Source: Garcia nutans (lineage: Eukaryota > Streptophyta > Magnoliopsida > Malpighiales > Euphorbiaceae). From it: 64,000 bases of DNA. How positions within the stretch are numbered: the stretch's first letter is position 1; each line of letters opens with the position of its first letter. The stretch spans positions 19,672,001 to 19,736,000 of the forward strand of contig CANTUV010000024.1 of the NCBI GenBank assembly GCA_947685225.1, in the 5' to 3' direction. Below the pieces are notes generated by a model. The model ran no database searches. It was not told the DNA's origin and saw only the letters and a list, made by a program, of their open reading frames with translations. The translations under genes and the position numbers were made by a program. This document shows positions 32,920 to 44,316 of the stretch, one piece after another.

Positions 32920-35440
32920 ACTCAAAGAACTTTCCTTAGCTTGAATATTGCTTTTTAATTTTACTTTCTTTAATATTAAATTGGAACAATCTTGTTTTTT
33001 TCAAATTTAAAGTTGCTTGAATAAATTACTTTCATCAAAATTTTTGTTGGTCTTTGTTCATTTTGGTGCTCAACTAATGAGGAATCTAGCTTGATAATTC
33101 ATGCATCATGACTTGAATGACTTTACTATATGAGGGAATTGCTCTATAGCATTAAGTTGTGTATGCTTACTTAGAGAGGGATCCTGCATATTACCTTTGT
33201 CTAGGTCCTAGTCAGTCTTAGAACATGCTTTGACAAACTTTCGAGGCAAAATTGAACTCTACTTATTTAAGAGAGAAATGATCTAGGCATTGTTTGGTTA
33301 GCCAACAACTAGTATCCACCCTATTAAATATCAATCCCTAGTTGTCCCTTTGAGCCTTCATAAAATTTTAGCTTTCTTTTCGTTGGCTTACAAACCCCAA
33401 TAATCTACCCTGAGCTGTTGTGATACTTTTGACAAGTCTTATGATCACTAAGATAAAGTGGCAAGAAGATCAAAGAAAACAACGATTGGTCAAGATCATG
33501 AAGATAGTTGAAGTTCTCAAGACCATGAAGATAGTTGATGTTTTCAAGACCATAAGGGTAGTTGAAGTTCCTTTGATATCTCCAATATATCAAAACAACA
33601 ACATCATCAGAGTAACAAATGATTTATCCCTGCTAAAGAAGATTTATGTTACGGCATTCATCCATTGTTGGAAGCCTAAGCTAGTACAAACAAGACAACT
33701 CTTTTAGAACTAGAACTAAAAAAAAAGAAGAGAGAAGAAAAGAAAACAAAAAAGACAAAAGAAAGACAAAAGGAAAAAAAAACCAACAAGAAAAGAAAAC
33801 CTAAAAAGGTGGTTCAGAAAGCCAACTGAGTTCTCTTTTACCTAAGCAGCAAAAGGCTTCCATTTGGACAGTTTGACTTGAATTTGTCCAACCCAACCAA
33901 GGATTCAGTCAAAATCAAAGAAAAAGGAGAAAGACCATTCAATTCTTGAAAGTTCTATACTTAACAGTCCTGCAAGGAAGAAGGACAAAATGATAAAATG
34001 CTCAAAGAAAGGGAAGAGTAAGGAAAATAAAGAGAAAGAAGAGGGAAGAGTAAGAAAAATAAAGTGGAAAGAAAAGGGAAAAGAAGAAAAGAAACAGAAT
34101 TGGGTCTTAAACTTTTTGCAAGGGCAAAGACTGTCCTAATTAAGATCCAGATTAATGCCAAAAAGATATAGAAGGAATTTGGAGTCTAGCAAGATTACCT
34201 CCAAGCTTTCTAAAGTTTTAACAAGAAATTTATAGTGTGAGGGTTTGTCCATTGTGTCACACCAGCTCCAATCTCAAAATGGCCTTCACTTAAACCTGTG
34301 TCCCTTATAGACCCCATTTCAAGCCTATCAAAGACCTGTTGATCTCTCTTGGTAGGTAGAGTCTATTAGTGGAGATAGTTTGGATAAGCATGCATATGAG
34401 ATGGGCAATATTTAAACTCAAATGAGACCTTTGGCTAAGTAATGTGTATGTGCCTATATGAAGTGCAACAATTCTTGCTTAAATTGAAATGATTCCCGAG
34501 TTTAGTACGGTAACTAGGGTTGTCATGTTATAGATATGTTAATTTGGAAATATCGAGTTCTGAGGTACATTAATATTAATTTGGCAAAGCCAACATTTGA
34601 TTTCAAAATTAAAATTCAAAAAAATCAAATAAAAAATGTTTTTGTCATACAAAGCCTTGAAGTTAAAGGAAGTATGTTGAACCTCCAAAGGACGCATTGG
34701 GCAAAGGAAATGATTATTGGCAAAGTCATGAAGAAGCTATCAACCGACATGCTGAAACCTAGTTATGGATGCATCCTTGACTTTGCTACTTGGGATCTCC
34801 ACCACTCATGTTTTCAACATCTTGAGGATAAAAGCTACAAATGCAAAAGCTTTCGATCATTCCAAATATGAGAACTGAACGGGCATCTCAAAGGAACTAA
34901 TGAGAACACTTCTGCTGATCACCTCGATCTGTGAGTCGATGGAATGACTGTAAGTATTATTCATGCATATCATGCATACATGAGCATATCACATCACACT
35001 TTCTTATCTTGTATTGTCTATTCCTTGTCAAAATGAACAGCAAACACCCTGCGAATTAAAGAATCAAAAGAAGATATTGAATCAAGGGGGGCATGGAGAG
35101 CCCATTGGTTGAGGAAGCTCTGGTCATTTTGCAAAGAGAAGAAATGCGTGCTTTTGTGAAGAACTAGACGGCAAAAACATCAATCAGAGCCCGCATAGAA
35201 AAATCATTGGTTTGAGCCTACACAGGGGGCAAAGTTTCTCCTTTTCAATTTTTTGAGTTTATATACCAAATATTTTCAAACTCACTTGCAAATATTTCGT
35301 CACGCCGGGGGGCAAGGAGAGAGTATAAGGTCCAATTAAAAATAGCTGAATTTTTACAAGAAGGAAGAACAAAAGAATAGAACATTAGAACTCTCAAAAG
35401 AATGAAGATGCAAAAGACAAAAGACCAATCTAGCTAAAAG
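32920..35440 (+). other. Element G interior, non-coding
   Basis: About 2.5 kb with no pol homology in any frame. It includes a long purine-rich tract (about 33714-34110, strings of AAAAGAAGAGAGAAG type). This is where protease and RT would lie in an autonomous Tat element. Confidence 0.65.
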
Positions 35441-35449
35441 AGATGAAGC

Positions 35450-35856
35450 CAGGGTAAAGACCCGACCTCCAATGGATAAAGACCCATGTTTCAAGGGTAA
35501 AGACCCAATCTCCAAGGATGAAGATCCATTTACAAGGGTGAAGACCCGATCTTAAAGGATGAAGATCCATTTGCAAGGGTGAAGACTCGATCACAAAGAA
35601 TGAAGATCCATTTTTCAAGGGTAAAGACCCGATCACAAAGAATGAAGATCCATTTTTCAAGGGTAAAGACCCGATCTTAAAGGATGAAGATCCATTTGCA
35701 AAGGTGAAGACCCGATCTCAAAGGATGAAGATCCATTTTTCAAGGGTAAAGACCTGATGTCAAAAGATGAAGATTCATTTTCACGGATGAAGATCCATTT
35801 GCAAGGGTGAAGACCCAATCTCCAAGGATGAAGATCCATTATGAGGGTGAAGAATC
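35450..35856 (+). repeat. 40-bp tandem repeat array in G
   Basis: About ten head-to-tail units of roughly 40 bp combine AAGGATGAAGATCCATTT and CAAGGGTGAAGACCCGATC, with small variants (AAGAATGAAG, GGGTAAAGACCC). Each unit holds short inverted words such as GGGTxxxGACCC. Long minus-strand open frames here are repeat by-products. Confidence 0.9.
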
Positions 35857-35917
35857 ACAATGCATAGAATAGCCAGAGCAGTCAGACTTCTCAACTGATA
35901 AAAGGTTAGTCAAATTC

Positions 35918-36005
35918 ATTCTCGGGTCCAAGTACCCATTTTGGGGTCCAAGTACCCAAATCAAATCTAATCTCGGGTCCAAGTACCCAAATTAAATCAA
36001 AATCA
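35918..36005 (+). repeat. GGGTCCAAGTACCC repeats in G
   Basis: Three copies of CTCGGGTCCAAGTACCCA-like text (the second lacks the CTC), each with the partial palindrome GGGT...ACCC, bridge the two larger arrays. A related GGGTCCAGAACCC lies near 36457. Confidence 0.8.
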
Positions 36006-36024
36006 ATTCAAATCTGAAGTCAAA

Positions 36025-36450
36025 GTACCCAGGTTAGGATCGAGTATCCCAAAGCCAATTTAGGATCGTGTATCCAAATCCAATTTAGGATCGAGTATCC
36101 AAATCCATTTAGGATCGAGTATCCAAATCCAGTTTAGGATCGAGTATCCAAAGCCAGTTTAGGATCGAGTATCCAAATCCAGTTTAGGTTCGAGTATCCA
36201 AAGCCAGTTTAAGATCGACTATCCAAATCCAGTTTAGGATCGAGTATCCAAATTCGATTTCGGATTGAGTATCCAAATCCAGTTAGGATTGAGTATCTGA
36301 ATCTAGTTTAGGATCGAGTATCCAAATCCAGTTAGGATTGAGTATCCAAATCCAATTTAGGATCGAGTATCCAAATCCAGTTTAGGATCAGTATCCAAAT
36401 CCGATTTAAGATCGAGTATCCAAGTCTAATTTAGGATCGAGCGTCCAAAT
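36025..36450 (+). repeat. 25-bp tandem repeat array in G
   Basis: About seventeen units of AGTTTAGGATCGAGTATCC plus AAATCC, 24-25 bp each, with single-base variants (GATTGAGTATCC, GATCGACTATCC). Spacing is regular and there are no unique spacers, so it is not a CRISPR. Expansion by replication slippage is likely. Confidence 0.92.
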
Positions 36451-36529
36451 CTCTTGGGTCCAGAACCCAAAACCTCAAAAATTAAGTCTTATTGCTTTTC
36501 ACTCTCTTTCACTAAGGTTTCAGATCATT

Positions 36530-36545
36530 CAAGTAGGGGGCAAAC
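36530..36545 (+). other. Element G polypurine tract
   Basis: AAGTAGGGGGCAAAC-type text directly before TGTAGACCC of the 3' LTR, the place of the plus-strand primer. Confidence 0.7.
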
Positions 36546-36810
36546 TGTAGACCCTTAATTTTTGACCCAATCCGGTTCAATATTTTTGTTTAGTCCATAA
36601 TGATTTCTGTTGTCCAATTGGTCCAAAATAATTTTAATTAAATAATTTTTGCTTTATTATCTATTTTTTATTAATAAAAAATAAAAATAAACAAATCAAA
36701 ATCAAAATCAAAATAAAAAAATAAAAATAAAAATAAAAATCGGAGTCAGAAAAATCAGCGACGAAAAAAACAGTCGCATGGGCCCGTGGGCTATTTCGCC
36801 CGCAAGAAAT
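36546..36810 (+). repeat. Element G 3' LTR, truncated
   Basis: The first 265 bp of the LTR parallel 28110 onward: TGTAGACCCTTAATTTTTGA, CAATCCGGTTCAATAT, CAGTCGCATGGGCCCGTGGG. It shows more differences from its partner than the B or C LTR pairs do. It stops within the first hairpin (CGCAAGAAAT) at the junction with element H. Confidence 0.87.
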
Positions 36811-37473
36811 ACCATTCTGTCCAATTACTCTACAACCCCCACGGTCGTGGCCTTCCAACCCCCACGGCCGTGGCATAGAAAGTGAATCTGTCTCTTTTGT
36901 TCGACACCTCTATGGCCATGGCTCCCAATGGCCACGGTCGTGGCAGCCAAGGGCCACGGGCGTGGCATCCAAAATGCCCCTGTTTCCGGACCAACCACAT
37001 GTATTCTATGTTTTCAACTTCCTTAAACACAAATATCTTGAAGATCTAGGAAAATAAATGATCAAACTCATCACATACATCACTTACCAACTAATTTAAC
37101 CCCTTATATAACTTCAACAATCTATTATCATCCTCACAAATCACTATGTTATCATCATCTAAACATCAATTTAACATATCTATAAACTTTAATCTTTCCT
37201 TATTATCATTTTCACACACCCAACCACATCAACTATAAACTCAATCAATAGAAATCAATATAAGGAAATGAATACTTACTTGATTATTTTGCCAAATCTT
37301 CAATCTCTAGCTTCAATTCTCTTAAAATCCTTAAGAATTTATTGTGTATAAATAAAATCACCCCTCTCTCTATCTCTCTCTCTCTCTCTCTCTCTCGTGC
37401 AAGAAGAAAAACAACGAGAAGAAGGAAGAAAGAAAGAAACTCCTCTTTCTTTTTTTTTTTCCCATACTTATCT

Positions 37474-37519
<46 letters not shown>

Positions 37520-37882
37520 TAATATTTTCTATAAAAAAACCTCCACCACCCCTTTTATTCTTCCCTTTGACTTTCTTTTCTTCTTTTTCTTTTATTATTA
37601 TTATTAATTAATTATATATACTCACTTTTCCTACACCACTTGGTACATTAGGTATATGTGATGTATATGTTGGTATATGTATATCTCTTTTATATTACAT
37701 TTATATTTTCCATAATTTCCAAATGCCATATGTATACATAATATCTTCCATATACATCTATCTCTTATAATCTTTCTTTGTAATTAATTTATCTTCTTTT
37801 CTCTTTCCATTAAACACACACATTAACTCCATATATAACAATAATTATTCCAAACTTTTAGGGTGTATTTTGGGATATTACA
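36811..37882 (-). repeat. Element H 3' LTR, truncated
   Basis: 1072 bp, nearly identical to 41052-42125. It contains CCACGG/CCGTGG palindromes (36835-36968), a TC microsatellite (37363-37396), and a TAA microsatellite (37480-37519). Its outer end is deleted at the G junction. Confidence 0.87.
36835..36968. repeat. CCACGGCCGTGG palindromes in H 3' LTR
   Basis: Five or six CG-rich words (CCCCACGGTCGTGG, CCCACGGCCGTGG, GGCCACGGTCGTGG, GGGCCACGGGCGTGG) are spaced 20-50 bp apart in AT-rich DNA. The second copy is at 41011-41217. Confidence 0.85.
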
Positions 37883-37896
37883 ATTCTCTCCCCCTT
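37883..37896 (-). other. Element H polypurine tract
   Basis: On the minus strand AAGGGGGAGAGAAT directly precedes the 3' LTR, after TTTCGAGGACGAAATTATT-type text as in B. This fixes H's orientation. Confidence 0.87.
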
Positions 37897-40885
37897 AAAT
37901 AATTTCGTCCTCGAAATTATCTAATACAATAACAATCTATTCTTAACATAATACCATCTTAACTTCCATATGAAGTTAATTATATTCTTCAATTATTATG
38001 TCATCAATTCATATAACTTTTACTCTCCCCCTTTGAGTCAATCATTTTCTCTAAATACCATAACCCATCATTCTATATATTTATATATCCTATTACTTTC
38101 TTAATCAAACATTCAAAATAACTTATTACATTCCCAACTCATATCTTTATACAAGAATCAGATCATCTTATAATATACTTATACTTCGTCCAATCTTTAT
38201 ATTTAAAATATTTTGTTCCTTCATCTTTTTATAATTACTCTCTTAACTTTAACCTTAAAAATTAATGATTTATATCTTAATATAGATTATTCCGTCATTA
38301 CACTCACTTATAGAATAGACTTTAATCAAACCTTAATTGAAAACAAGAGCCTTATTTGTCACACACTTAATTCTTTCTTTAAGATGCTTTTCACTTAACA
38401 TAAATATTAGTATAATGCCCTTAAACTTACTTTACAGATAATTAACTTTTTCCCTTTATATCTTCATTTACAACTGATATAACTCAATTCATTCATGTTC
38501 ATTCATATATCAAAATATTACCTCATATACATTATCACTCAAATCTTATACCCCTAGCACAACTGTACATATTAAATCTTAACAATAATTTGCAATCTTA
38601 GCGAAATCTAGATCAATCGATCTATCTGTCACAATATACTCATTTTTCAATCTTGTTCACTTCAAACCAACTATTAATTTATTTAAACTTACCATTAAAT
38701 TTCACAATATTCATATGACCTAATTCCATTAGGTCAAGTTTATACTCAAATTGTAATTTCTTTAGTTTCATATTTAGTCAAATTATCATGAAAACAAATC
38801 ACTCCAAATTGTCCTTTAATATACATATAGTTTATTTTCTATTATCTTAGTATAATTCCCACCAAATTCTCATGATTATCTCATACCATATTTACTATTT
38901 ATAGTTCATTCACTTAAACCTTAAGCCCTTTCACTTATTCACTTTATTCCATAAACATATTCAATATAAAATTTAGTCACATTTTGTAATTTCTCCCTTT
39001 TTAATATCTCCTCACATTTTATATCATTACTATATTTACATTAATTACCTTTTTAATCACATTATCCATAACTCACAACATTTTCATAATTCTCTTCTCT
39101 TTCCTTATTTACCATAAATATAACCAAATTTCTAACATAAAATGATAAAGTATCACTTTACCCATCATAACTCTTAACTATACTTCTAAAACATATTTAT
39201 CAATCTCACCAAATTTGTACTACAGTCATATTATCTTAGTCCCAAATCTGTGGACAACAAAACTAATCAGCCAAAATATACTAAACAGAACATATGGCCT
39301 TAAGAGATTAATAATCAAGCCTGTGACTTATAAATCAATTCTGTTCTTCTATTATTCTATTTCCAATCTTTCCAATTACAATGCTAAGTTGTATCTCATG
39401 AATTCCAGATTTATTCTCTAAACTTTTGTTACATCAAGAGTAACACATTTCAACTCTGTTTTCACCCAATTTGCACTCGATTATATAATCATCATTACTT
39501 AATTCATGTTTCAACGATATTACTGTTAACATTTCTTACTATGTGCATATTCAATCATATGCAAATCTTACAAAAATTCCACTTGTCACTTTATTTTTAA
39601 TCCATTTACAATCTCTTATTATATCCAAATACATAGAACTTTACCACATGTAAATACTTTAGAACTCAAAATATTATATTATTATCCAGTTCAGTGGTCA
39701 CCATGAGTCCATTCTTACTCTCAATTTCGTCATATAATTTATCTAATTTTGCTCAAGTCATGACCTAATCTTTCTTAGGTCCACTAATACATGCAATATC
39801 ATTCTCCAATTCACTAATCCAATAGTTATACCACATACACATTCATAGGTCACCTTCATAATGTGATTCACATTTCTTACATATCATAATTTCATTCATT
39901 TTGAAAAACTCAGTTCACATATCCTATACATGTATACACTTAATTATATGCTCTTATTCTATTTTCTTCTTCATACCTTCCATACAAATTTAATGTTTAT
40001 CACTTTCCTTTAAACATTATCATTTTCATTCCTTCAATATGATGTAAAGTATTTATCATCAAAACAAATATATATATATTCTAACCATAATAACAATTCA
40101 CATACATCTTAGTCACATTCCCAATGTGACATCTCTTTCACTTTTGTCTTTAAAAGCATTTAATATACCTTCATATCCACTTTTATCCTTTTTACTCAAA
40201 TAACTTAAAATAACTCATTTTCACTTGCTTACTCACTTTCTTTTGACTTCAAAACAATTTTCATACAATCAATCATATTACTTAATTCATAATACTTTCA
40301 TGTGCAATTTTATTCATTTCACATAGCTCATGTATTGAATATACATTAACCATCAATATCCAAATAATCTTTATCAAATTCCATTTAAAACTTTAACTTT
40401 TCAACTCACTACTTCACTTAAACTTCAACTTGCAAACTCATCTTTTCTTAATATCAACTTTAAAAACATCTTATATATATATACCATAAAGCAACATCAA
40501 AACATATAATATTCACAATTATTAAGCTCATTTCAAAAATCCCAAATGTCACATATTACCACCATTAACATGAGCTCTCACAATATTCAAGCATATCACA
40601 TTTCTAACATTGAAATTACAATGTTTGCATTAAAATAACAAACAACACCAATATATCTTTCTATTTAACCAACATCATCTCTTTTTCTTTTAAACAAAAC
40701 CTTAACTTTATATACCCCAAATTTTAAATAGCCACACTTTATCTATACCAATAAACTCACTCAATATTCCATCATACTCTCTTCCTTTCAAGAACATATC
40801 TTTCCATATTAACAATCCAACAATATTTCCTTCCTCTAATAATTCAAACATAAGATTTATTTGAAAGAGATCCAAACTGTAGAGG
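37897..40885 (-). other. Element H interior, non-coding
   Basis: About 3 kb with no coding homology on either strand. On the minus strand it repeats landmarks of B's interior in the same order from the polypurine end: AAGGGGGAGAGTA, a GACCTAATT/AGGTCAAG-type pair, then near the far end AGAGAGTATGATGGAATATTG and AAAGTTAAGGTTTT. The primer site and LTR/interior joint are deleted, so LTR text meets interior text around 40880. Confidence 0.7.
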
Positions 40886-41606
40886 AGAGTGTACATACTT
40901 TACTCTTGATTTTATTTTTAACTTATTTCCAATTTTATTCTCCTATTCATTTCTTTATACTTCAAACACATTTAACAATTTACTTTACTTGGATAATTTA
41001 CTTATCTATGTCCCCACGGTCGTGGCCTACAATCTCCCACGGGCGTGGCCTAGCAAACCATTCTGTCCAATTACTCTACAACCCCCACGGTCGTGGCCTT
41101 CCAACCCCCATGGCCGTGGCATAGAAAGTGAATCTGTCTCTTTTGTTCGACACCTCCACGGCCATGGCTCCCAATGGCCACGGTCGTGGCAGCCAAGGGC
41201 CATGGGCGTGGCATCCAAAATGCCCCTGTTTCCGGACCAACCACATGTATTCTATGTTTTCAACTTCCTTAAACACAAATATCTTGAAGATCTAGGAAAA
41301 TAAATGATCAAACTCATCACATACATCACTTACCAACTAATTTAACCCCTTATATAACTTCAACAATCTATTATCATCCTCACAAATCACTATGTTATCA
41401 TCATCTAAACATCAATTTAACATATCTATAAACTTTAATCTTTCCTTATTATCATTTTCACACACCCTAACCATATCAACTATAAACTCAATCAATAGAA
41501 ATCAATATAAGGAAATGAATACTTACTTGATTATTTTGCCAAATCTTCAATCTCTAGCTTCAATTCTCTTAAAATCCTTAAGAATTTATTGTGTATAAAT
41601 AAAATC

Positions 41607-41640
<34 letters not shown>

Positions 41641-41713
41641 CAAGAAGAAAAACAACGAGAAGAAGGAAGAAAGAAAGAAACTCCTCTTTCTTTTTTTTTC
41701 CCCATACTTATCT

Positions 41714-41762
<49 letters not shown>

Positions 41763-42125
41763 TAATATTTTCTATAAAAAAACCTCCACCACCCCTTTTA
41801 TTCTTCCCTTTGACTTTCTTTTCTTCTTTTTCTTTTATTATTATTATTAATTAATTATATATACTCACTTTTCCTACACCACTTGGTACATTAGGTATAT
41901 GTGATGTATATGTTGGTATATGTATATCTCTTTTATATTACATTTATATTTTCCATAATTTCCAAATGCCATATGTATACATAATATCTTCCATATACAT
42001 CTATCTCTTATAATCTTTCTTTGTAATTAATTTATCTTCTTTTCTCTTTCCATTAAACACACACATTAACTCCATATATAACAATAATTATTCCAAACTT
42101 TTAGGGTGTATTTTGGGATATTACA
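40886..42125 (-). repeat. Element H 5' LTR, inner end deleted
   Basis: Starts TGTAATATCCC on the minus strand at 42125. It has TAA (41720-41762) and TC (41609-41637) microsatellites and the CCACGG palindromes at 41011-41217. It runs further than the 3' copy but stops before any primer site. The inner boundary is estimated from where similarity to B's interior begins. Confidence 0.75.
41011..41217. repeat. CCACGGCCGTGG palindromes in H 5' LTR
   Basis: A longer version of the block at 36835, starting with CCCCACGGTCGTGG and CCCACGGGCGTGG that are lost from the other copy. Apparent reading frames through it arise from the repeat. Confidence 0.85.
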
Positions 42126-42924
42126 ATACTTGTCTTTGTTTTAATGTGAATTATGAAATATTTGAAAAATATAAGAAAGTGGAATGGTGTGACATCTAAA
42201 TGGATTGTGCATTGGTATTGCATTGAGTTATATTGTTATTATCAAAGTTTGTACCACTAGGCTTCAGCTTAGCGCGATCGTTTCCATCGCGCAGGTGACA
42301 GGGTAGACCCAATTGAGCCAGAGAGTTAATCTAGACCAGGCCAGGTCTAGACTTATTGTAGAGCTTGTAGAGTTTCTATCGAGATCAGAAACACTGCTAA
42401 CAACATGCATATATTTTTATGTTATTGTACATTTTGAGTTTTATGCATAATATATTATGTTTTGAATTTTACGTATTGTATATTATAAAGAATGATTGGG
42501 CCAATGCATTTGAAATGGGAGAGTAAGTGTGTTTTAAATTATATATATCTATATGTATAAATGTTTGAGAAACTTGGTGAAATTGAGAAGTATGGTTGAG
42601 ATGATGGTTGGAAATTATTTGGGAGTGTTTTCTTTTTGCAGGTTGTGTTTTGATAAATTTTGGGATATTCAAAATACAGACAAAACTCTGGCAAATTTTT
42701 CCCAGAGATTTATATATATATTATTTATTTTGGGTTCTTATAACAAGTAAAGAATATTTATATTCTATTTAATTTATTTATTTATTTAAAATTTGAAATT
42801 TTAAATTGAAAATGTTGTAAAAAAAATTTAGTAAACCGATCTGTGACATTTTTGTACTGTATATGTGTATTTTACATATGCTGAAAATATGTATTGTATG
42901 TATATAGGGTATAAGGGTTTTACA
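42126..42924 (+). repeat. Element F 3' LTR, 5' part missing
   Basis: The last 799 bp of the LTR, colinear with 23796-24592. It keeps the stem-loop pair (42257-42292) better than the 5' LTR does, and ends TTTTACA followed by the TSD CTATG. Confidence 0.88.
42257..42292 (+). other. LTR double stem-loop (F 3' LTR)
   Basis: Stem 1: CTAGGC-TTCA-GCTTAG with one G.U pair. Stem 2: GCGCGAT-CGTTTCC-ATCGCGC, perfect 7 bp. AGGTGACAGGGT follows. This is among the best preserved copies. Confidence 0.7.
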
Positions 42925-42929
42925 CTATG

Positions 42930-43637
42930 ACTGCTTGATCAATTATCATTCTAGCAAGGAAAATGTAGTTGCAGATGCCTTGAGTCGAAAGTCCATGGCA
43001 GGTTTGACTACCTATTCGCTCTCTTTGCTTATTGAGTTGAGAGCATTGCATGCTGGATTTGAGTTATGTGATGATGGTGCATTGATAAATCAGTTACAGT
43101 TAAGGCCAGTGTTGCTAGATCAGATTAAGGAAGCACAATAGGCAAATGGAAAAATCCAAAAGATTGCAAAGGATTACCAAAAGGGGGAGAGCAGAGACTT
43201 TCATGTGAGAGATGATGGCAGTTTGTGGTACAGAGATAGATTGTGTATTCCTAGTGATGTGGAGTTGAATAAGAAGATTTTTGAGGAAGCACATCAATCA
43301 CCCTATACTATGCACCTTGGAAGTACCAAGATGTATCAAGACTTGAAGTAGCACTATTAGTGGTTAGGTATGAAGAGGGACATAGCAGATTTTGTATCCA
43401 AATGTCTCACTTGCTAGAAAGTGAAGGTTGAGCACCAAGTTCCTTCAGGGTTGCTATAGCCATTGTCAATCCCTGAGTGGAAATGGGAGTGAGTGACCAT
43501 GGATTTTGTGACTAGACTGCCTTTGACCCAGAAGATGCAAGATGCAATCTGGGTGATAGTTGATCGGATGACGAAGACAACTCATTTTCTTCCAGTTAGG
43601 ATGGACTACTCACTTGATAGGTTGGTTGAGCTGTATA
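42930..43637 (+). pseudogene. Element A pol, part 2: RNase H end and integrase
   Basis: Resumes the frame broken at 21672: DCLINYHSSKENVVADALSRKS, then SLSLLIELRALHAGF. The integrase zinc-binding region follows (EAHQSPYTMHLGSTKMYQDLK, then CLTC with a stop after it), and the start of the catalytic core (TMDFVTRLPLTQK, VDRMTKTTHFLPVRMDY). Stops at 43139, 43348 and elsewhere. It ends at 43637 in LVELY where element D's LTR begins, so the second Asp and Glu of the DDE triad, the GPY/F module and the chromodomain are absent. Confidence 0.87.
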
Positions 43638-44304
43638 TGTAAAGTTTGAAATTTTAAACAATGATTTTCTATTAACCATTGATAATAGATTGTGTATAGT
43701 GATGAAAGTGACTTCGGTATTTGAAATAAGTAGGAAAATAGGATGAGTTAAGCTTTAAAAAATAATAGAAAGTTTGATCCGGGTATGGACGAAATTGGTA
43801 TTTCTAAAAAAAAAATCTTAAAGTGATAGAAATTTTTATAATTTTTCATGAATGATAATTCAAAATTATATAATTCAAAGTTATCTTTCTTAATATTTTC
43901 TTGCATATTAAGAATACACAAGCACCACTAACCTTTCTTAGAGTGTTAGATTTGTTTATGACGCGCATATCAAACAAGATGAGAAGAGCATGTTGACTGA
44001 GATTTATAGAGAACAAAATCAACTGCATCACAAAAAGGTCTTATAAGAAATACTACGTATAAAGAGTTTTAGAATGTTCACATAGCAGAGATATTTATTT
44101 TGAATGATAGTTGTATAGTTTATGGGTAGTATATATATATATATGGGTGTGTGTTTAATTTTTTTGAATTGGCATGAGAGTTCTGTAAATTACAATAATT
44201 TCATGTATGTATATATACATTTTATGTATGTTTTATGTTAATTTATGTTGAGTGTTTTGACATCTCTTTATAGTCAAGTGCATGAACTATTTAGGGGTGT
44301 TACA
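43638..44304 (+). repeat. Element D 5' LTR
   Basis: 667 bp from TGTAAAGTTTG to GGGGTGTTACA, inserted into A's integrase. A primer-site start (TGGTATC at 44310-44316) follows. It is much shorter than the other LTRs and its text differs, so D is a separate family. The left flank is GTATA; the right end of D is not present, so the TSD cannot be checked. Confidence 0.75.
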
Positions 44305-44309
44305 TTTAG

Positions 44310-44316
44310 TGGTATC
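44310..44316 (+). other. Left half of element D primer-binding site
   Basis: TGGTATC, the first seven bases of the Met-tRNA primer site. Element C is inserted here; the remaining bases AGAGC lie at 53075-53079 after C and its right TSD copy. Confidence 0.82.

Larger units (their letters stand above)
28110..36810 (+). mobile_element. Element G: gag-only Tat-like LTR retrotransposon (TR-GAG-like)
   Basis: The 5' LTR starts TGTAGACCC at 28110 inside F's pol. The interior has a primer site, one large gag frame, arrays of short tandem repeats and a polypurine tract. A second TGTAGACCC starts the 3' LTR at 36546, which is cut at 36810. No protease, RT, RNase H or integrase is present in 6.2 kb of interior. 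A single Gag with terminal repeats matches plant TR-GAG non-autonomous elements (established class); simple loss of pol from an Ogre/Tat element is the alternative. The right TSD is gone because the end is deleted. Confidence 0.85.
36811..42125 (-). mobile_element. Element H: minus-strand non-coding LTR retrotransposon
   Basis: The right end, TATTACA at 42121-42125, and the internal LTR edge at 37882 both give TGTAATATCCC when read on the minus strand. A minus-strand polypurine tract follows 37882. The interior has no gag or pol but shares blocks with B's interior in inverted orientation. The left end is missing: the LTR there starts abruptly at 36811 next to G. The right flank is F's LTR text (ATACTTGTCTTTG), so H had inserted into F's 3' LTR. 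Both LTR pieces are nearly identical by eye, so insertion was recent. Confidence 0.87.
21673..42924 (+). mobile_element. Element F: chromovirus-type LTR retrotransposon with nested G and H
   Basis: Both outer ends are present: TGTAACATCC at 21673 and TTTTACA ending at 42924, flanked by a perfect TSD CTATG (21668-21672 and 42925-42929). It interrupts A's RNase H frame, which continues cleanly on the far side. The 5' LTR, primer site, gag and most of pol survive up to 28109, where G is inserted. F's integrase and the left part of its 3' LTR are missing, lost in the deletion at 36810/36811. Only the last 0.8 kb of the 3' LTR remains (42126-42924). Confidence 0.92.

Noticed and set aside
35430..35839. 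Minus-strand open frames of 60-76 codons with repeating FFVIGSLPLKNGS-like text
   Set aside because: Repeat-derived translations of the 40-bp array in element G.
36025..36450. Regular short repeats resembling a CRISPR array
   Set aside because: Units are directly adjacent with no unique spacers, vary slightly, and lie inside a plant retrotransposon.
40861..41303. Open frames around the CCACGG palindromes in H
   Set aside because: LTR repeat by-products, also present in the other H LTR.
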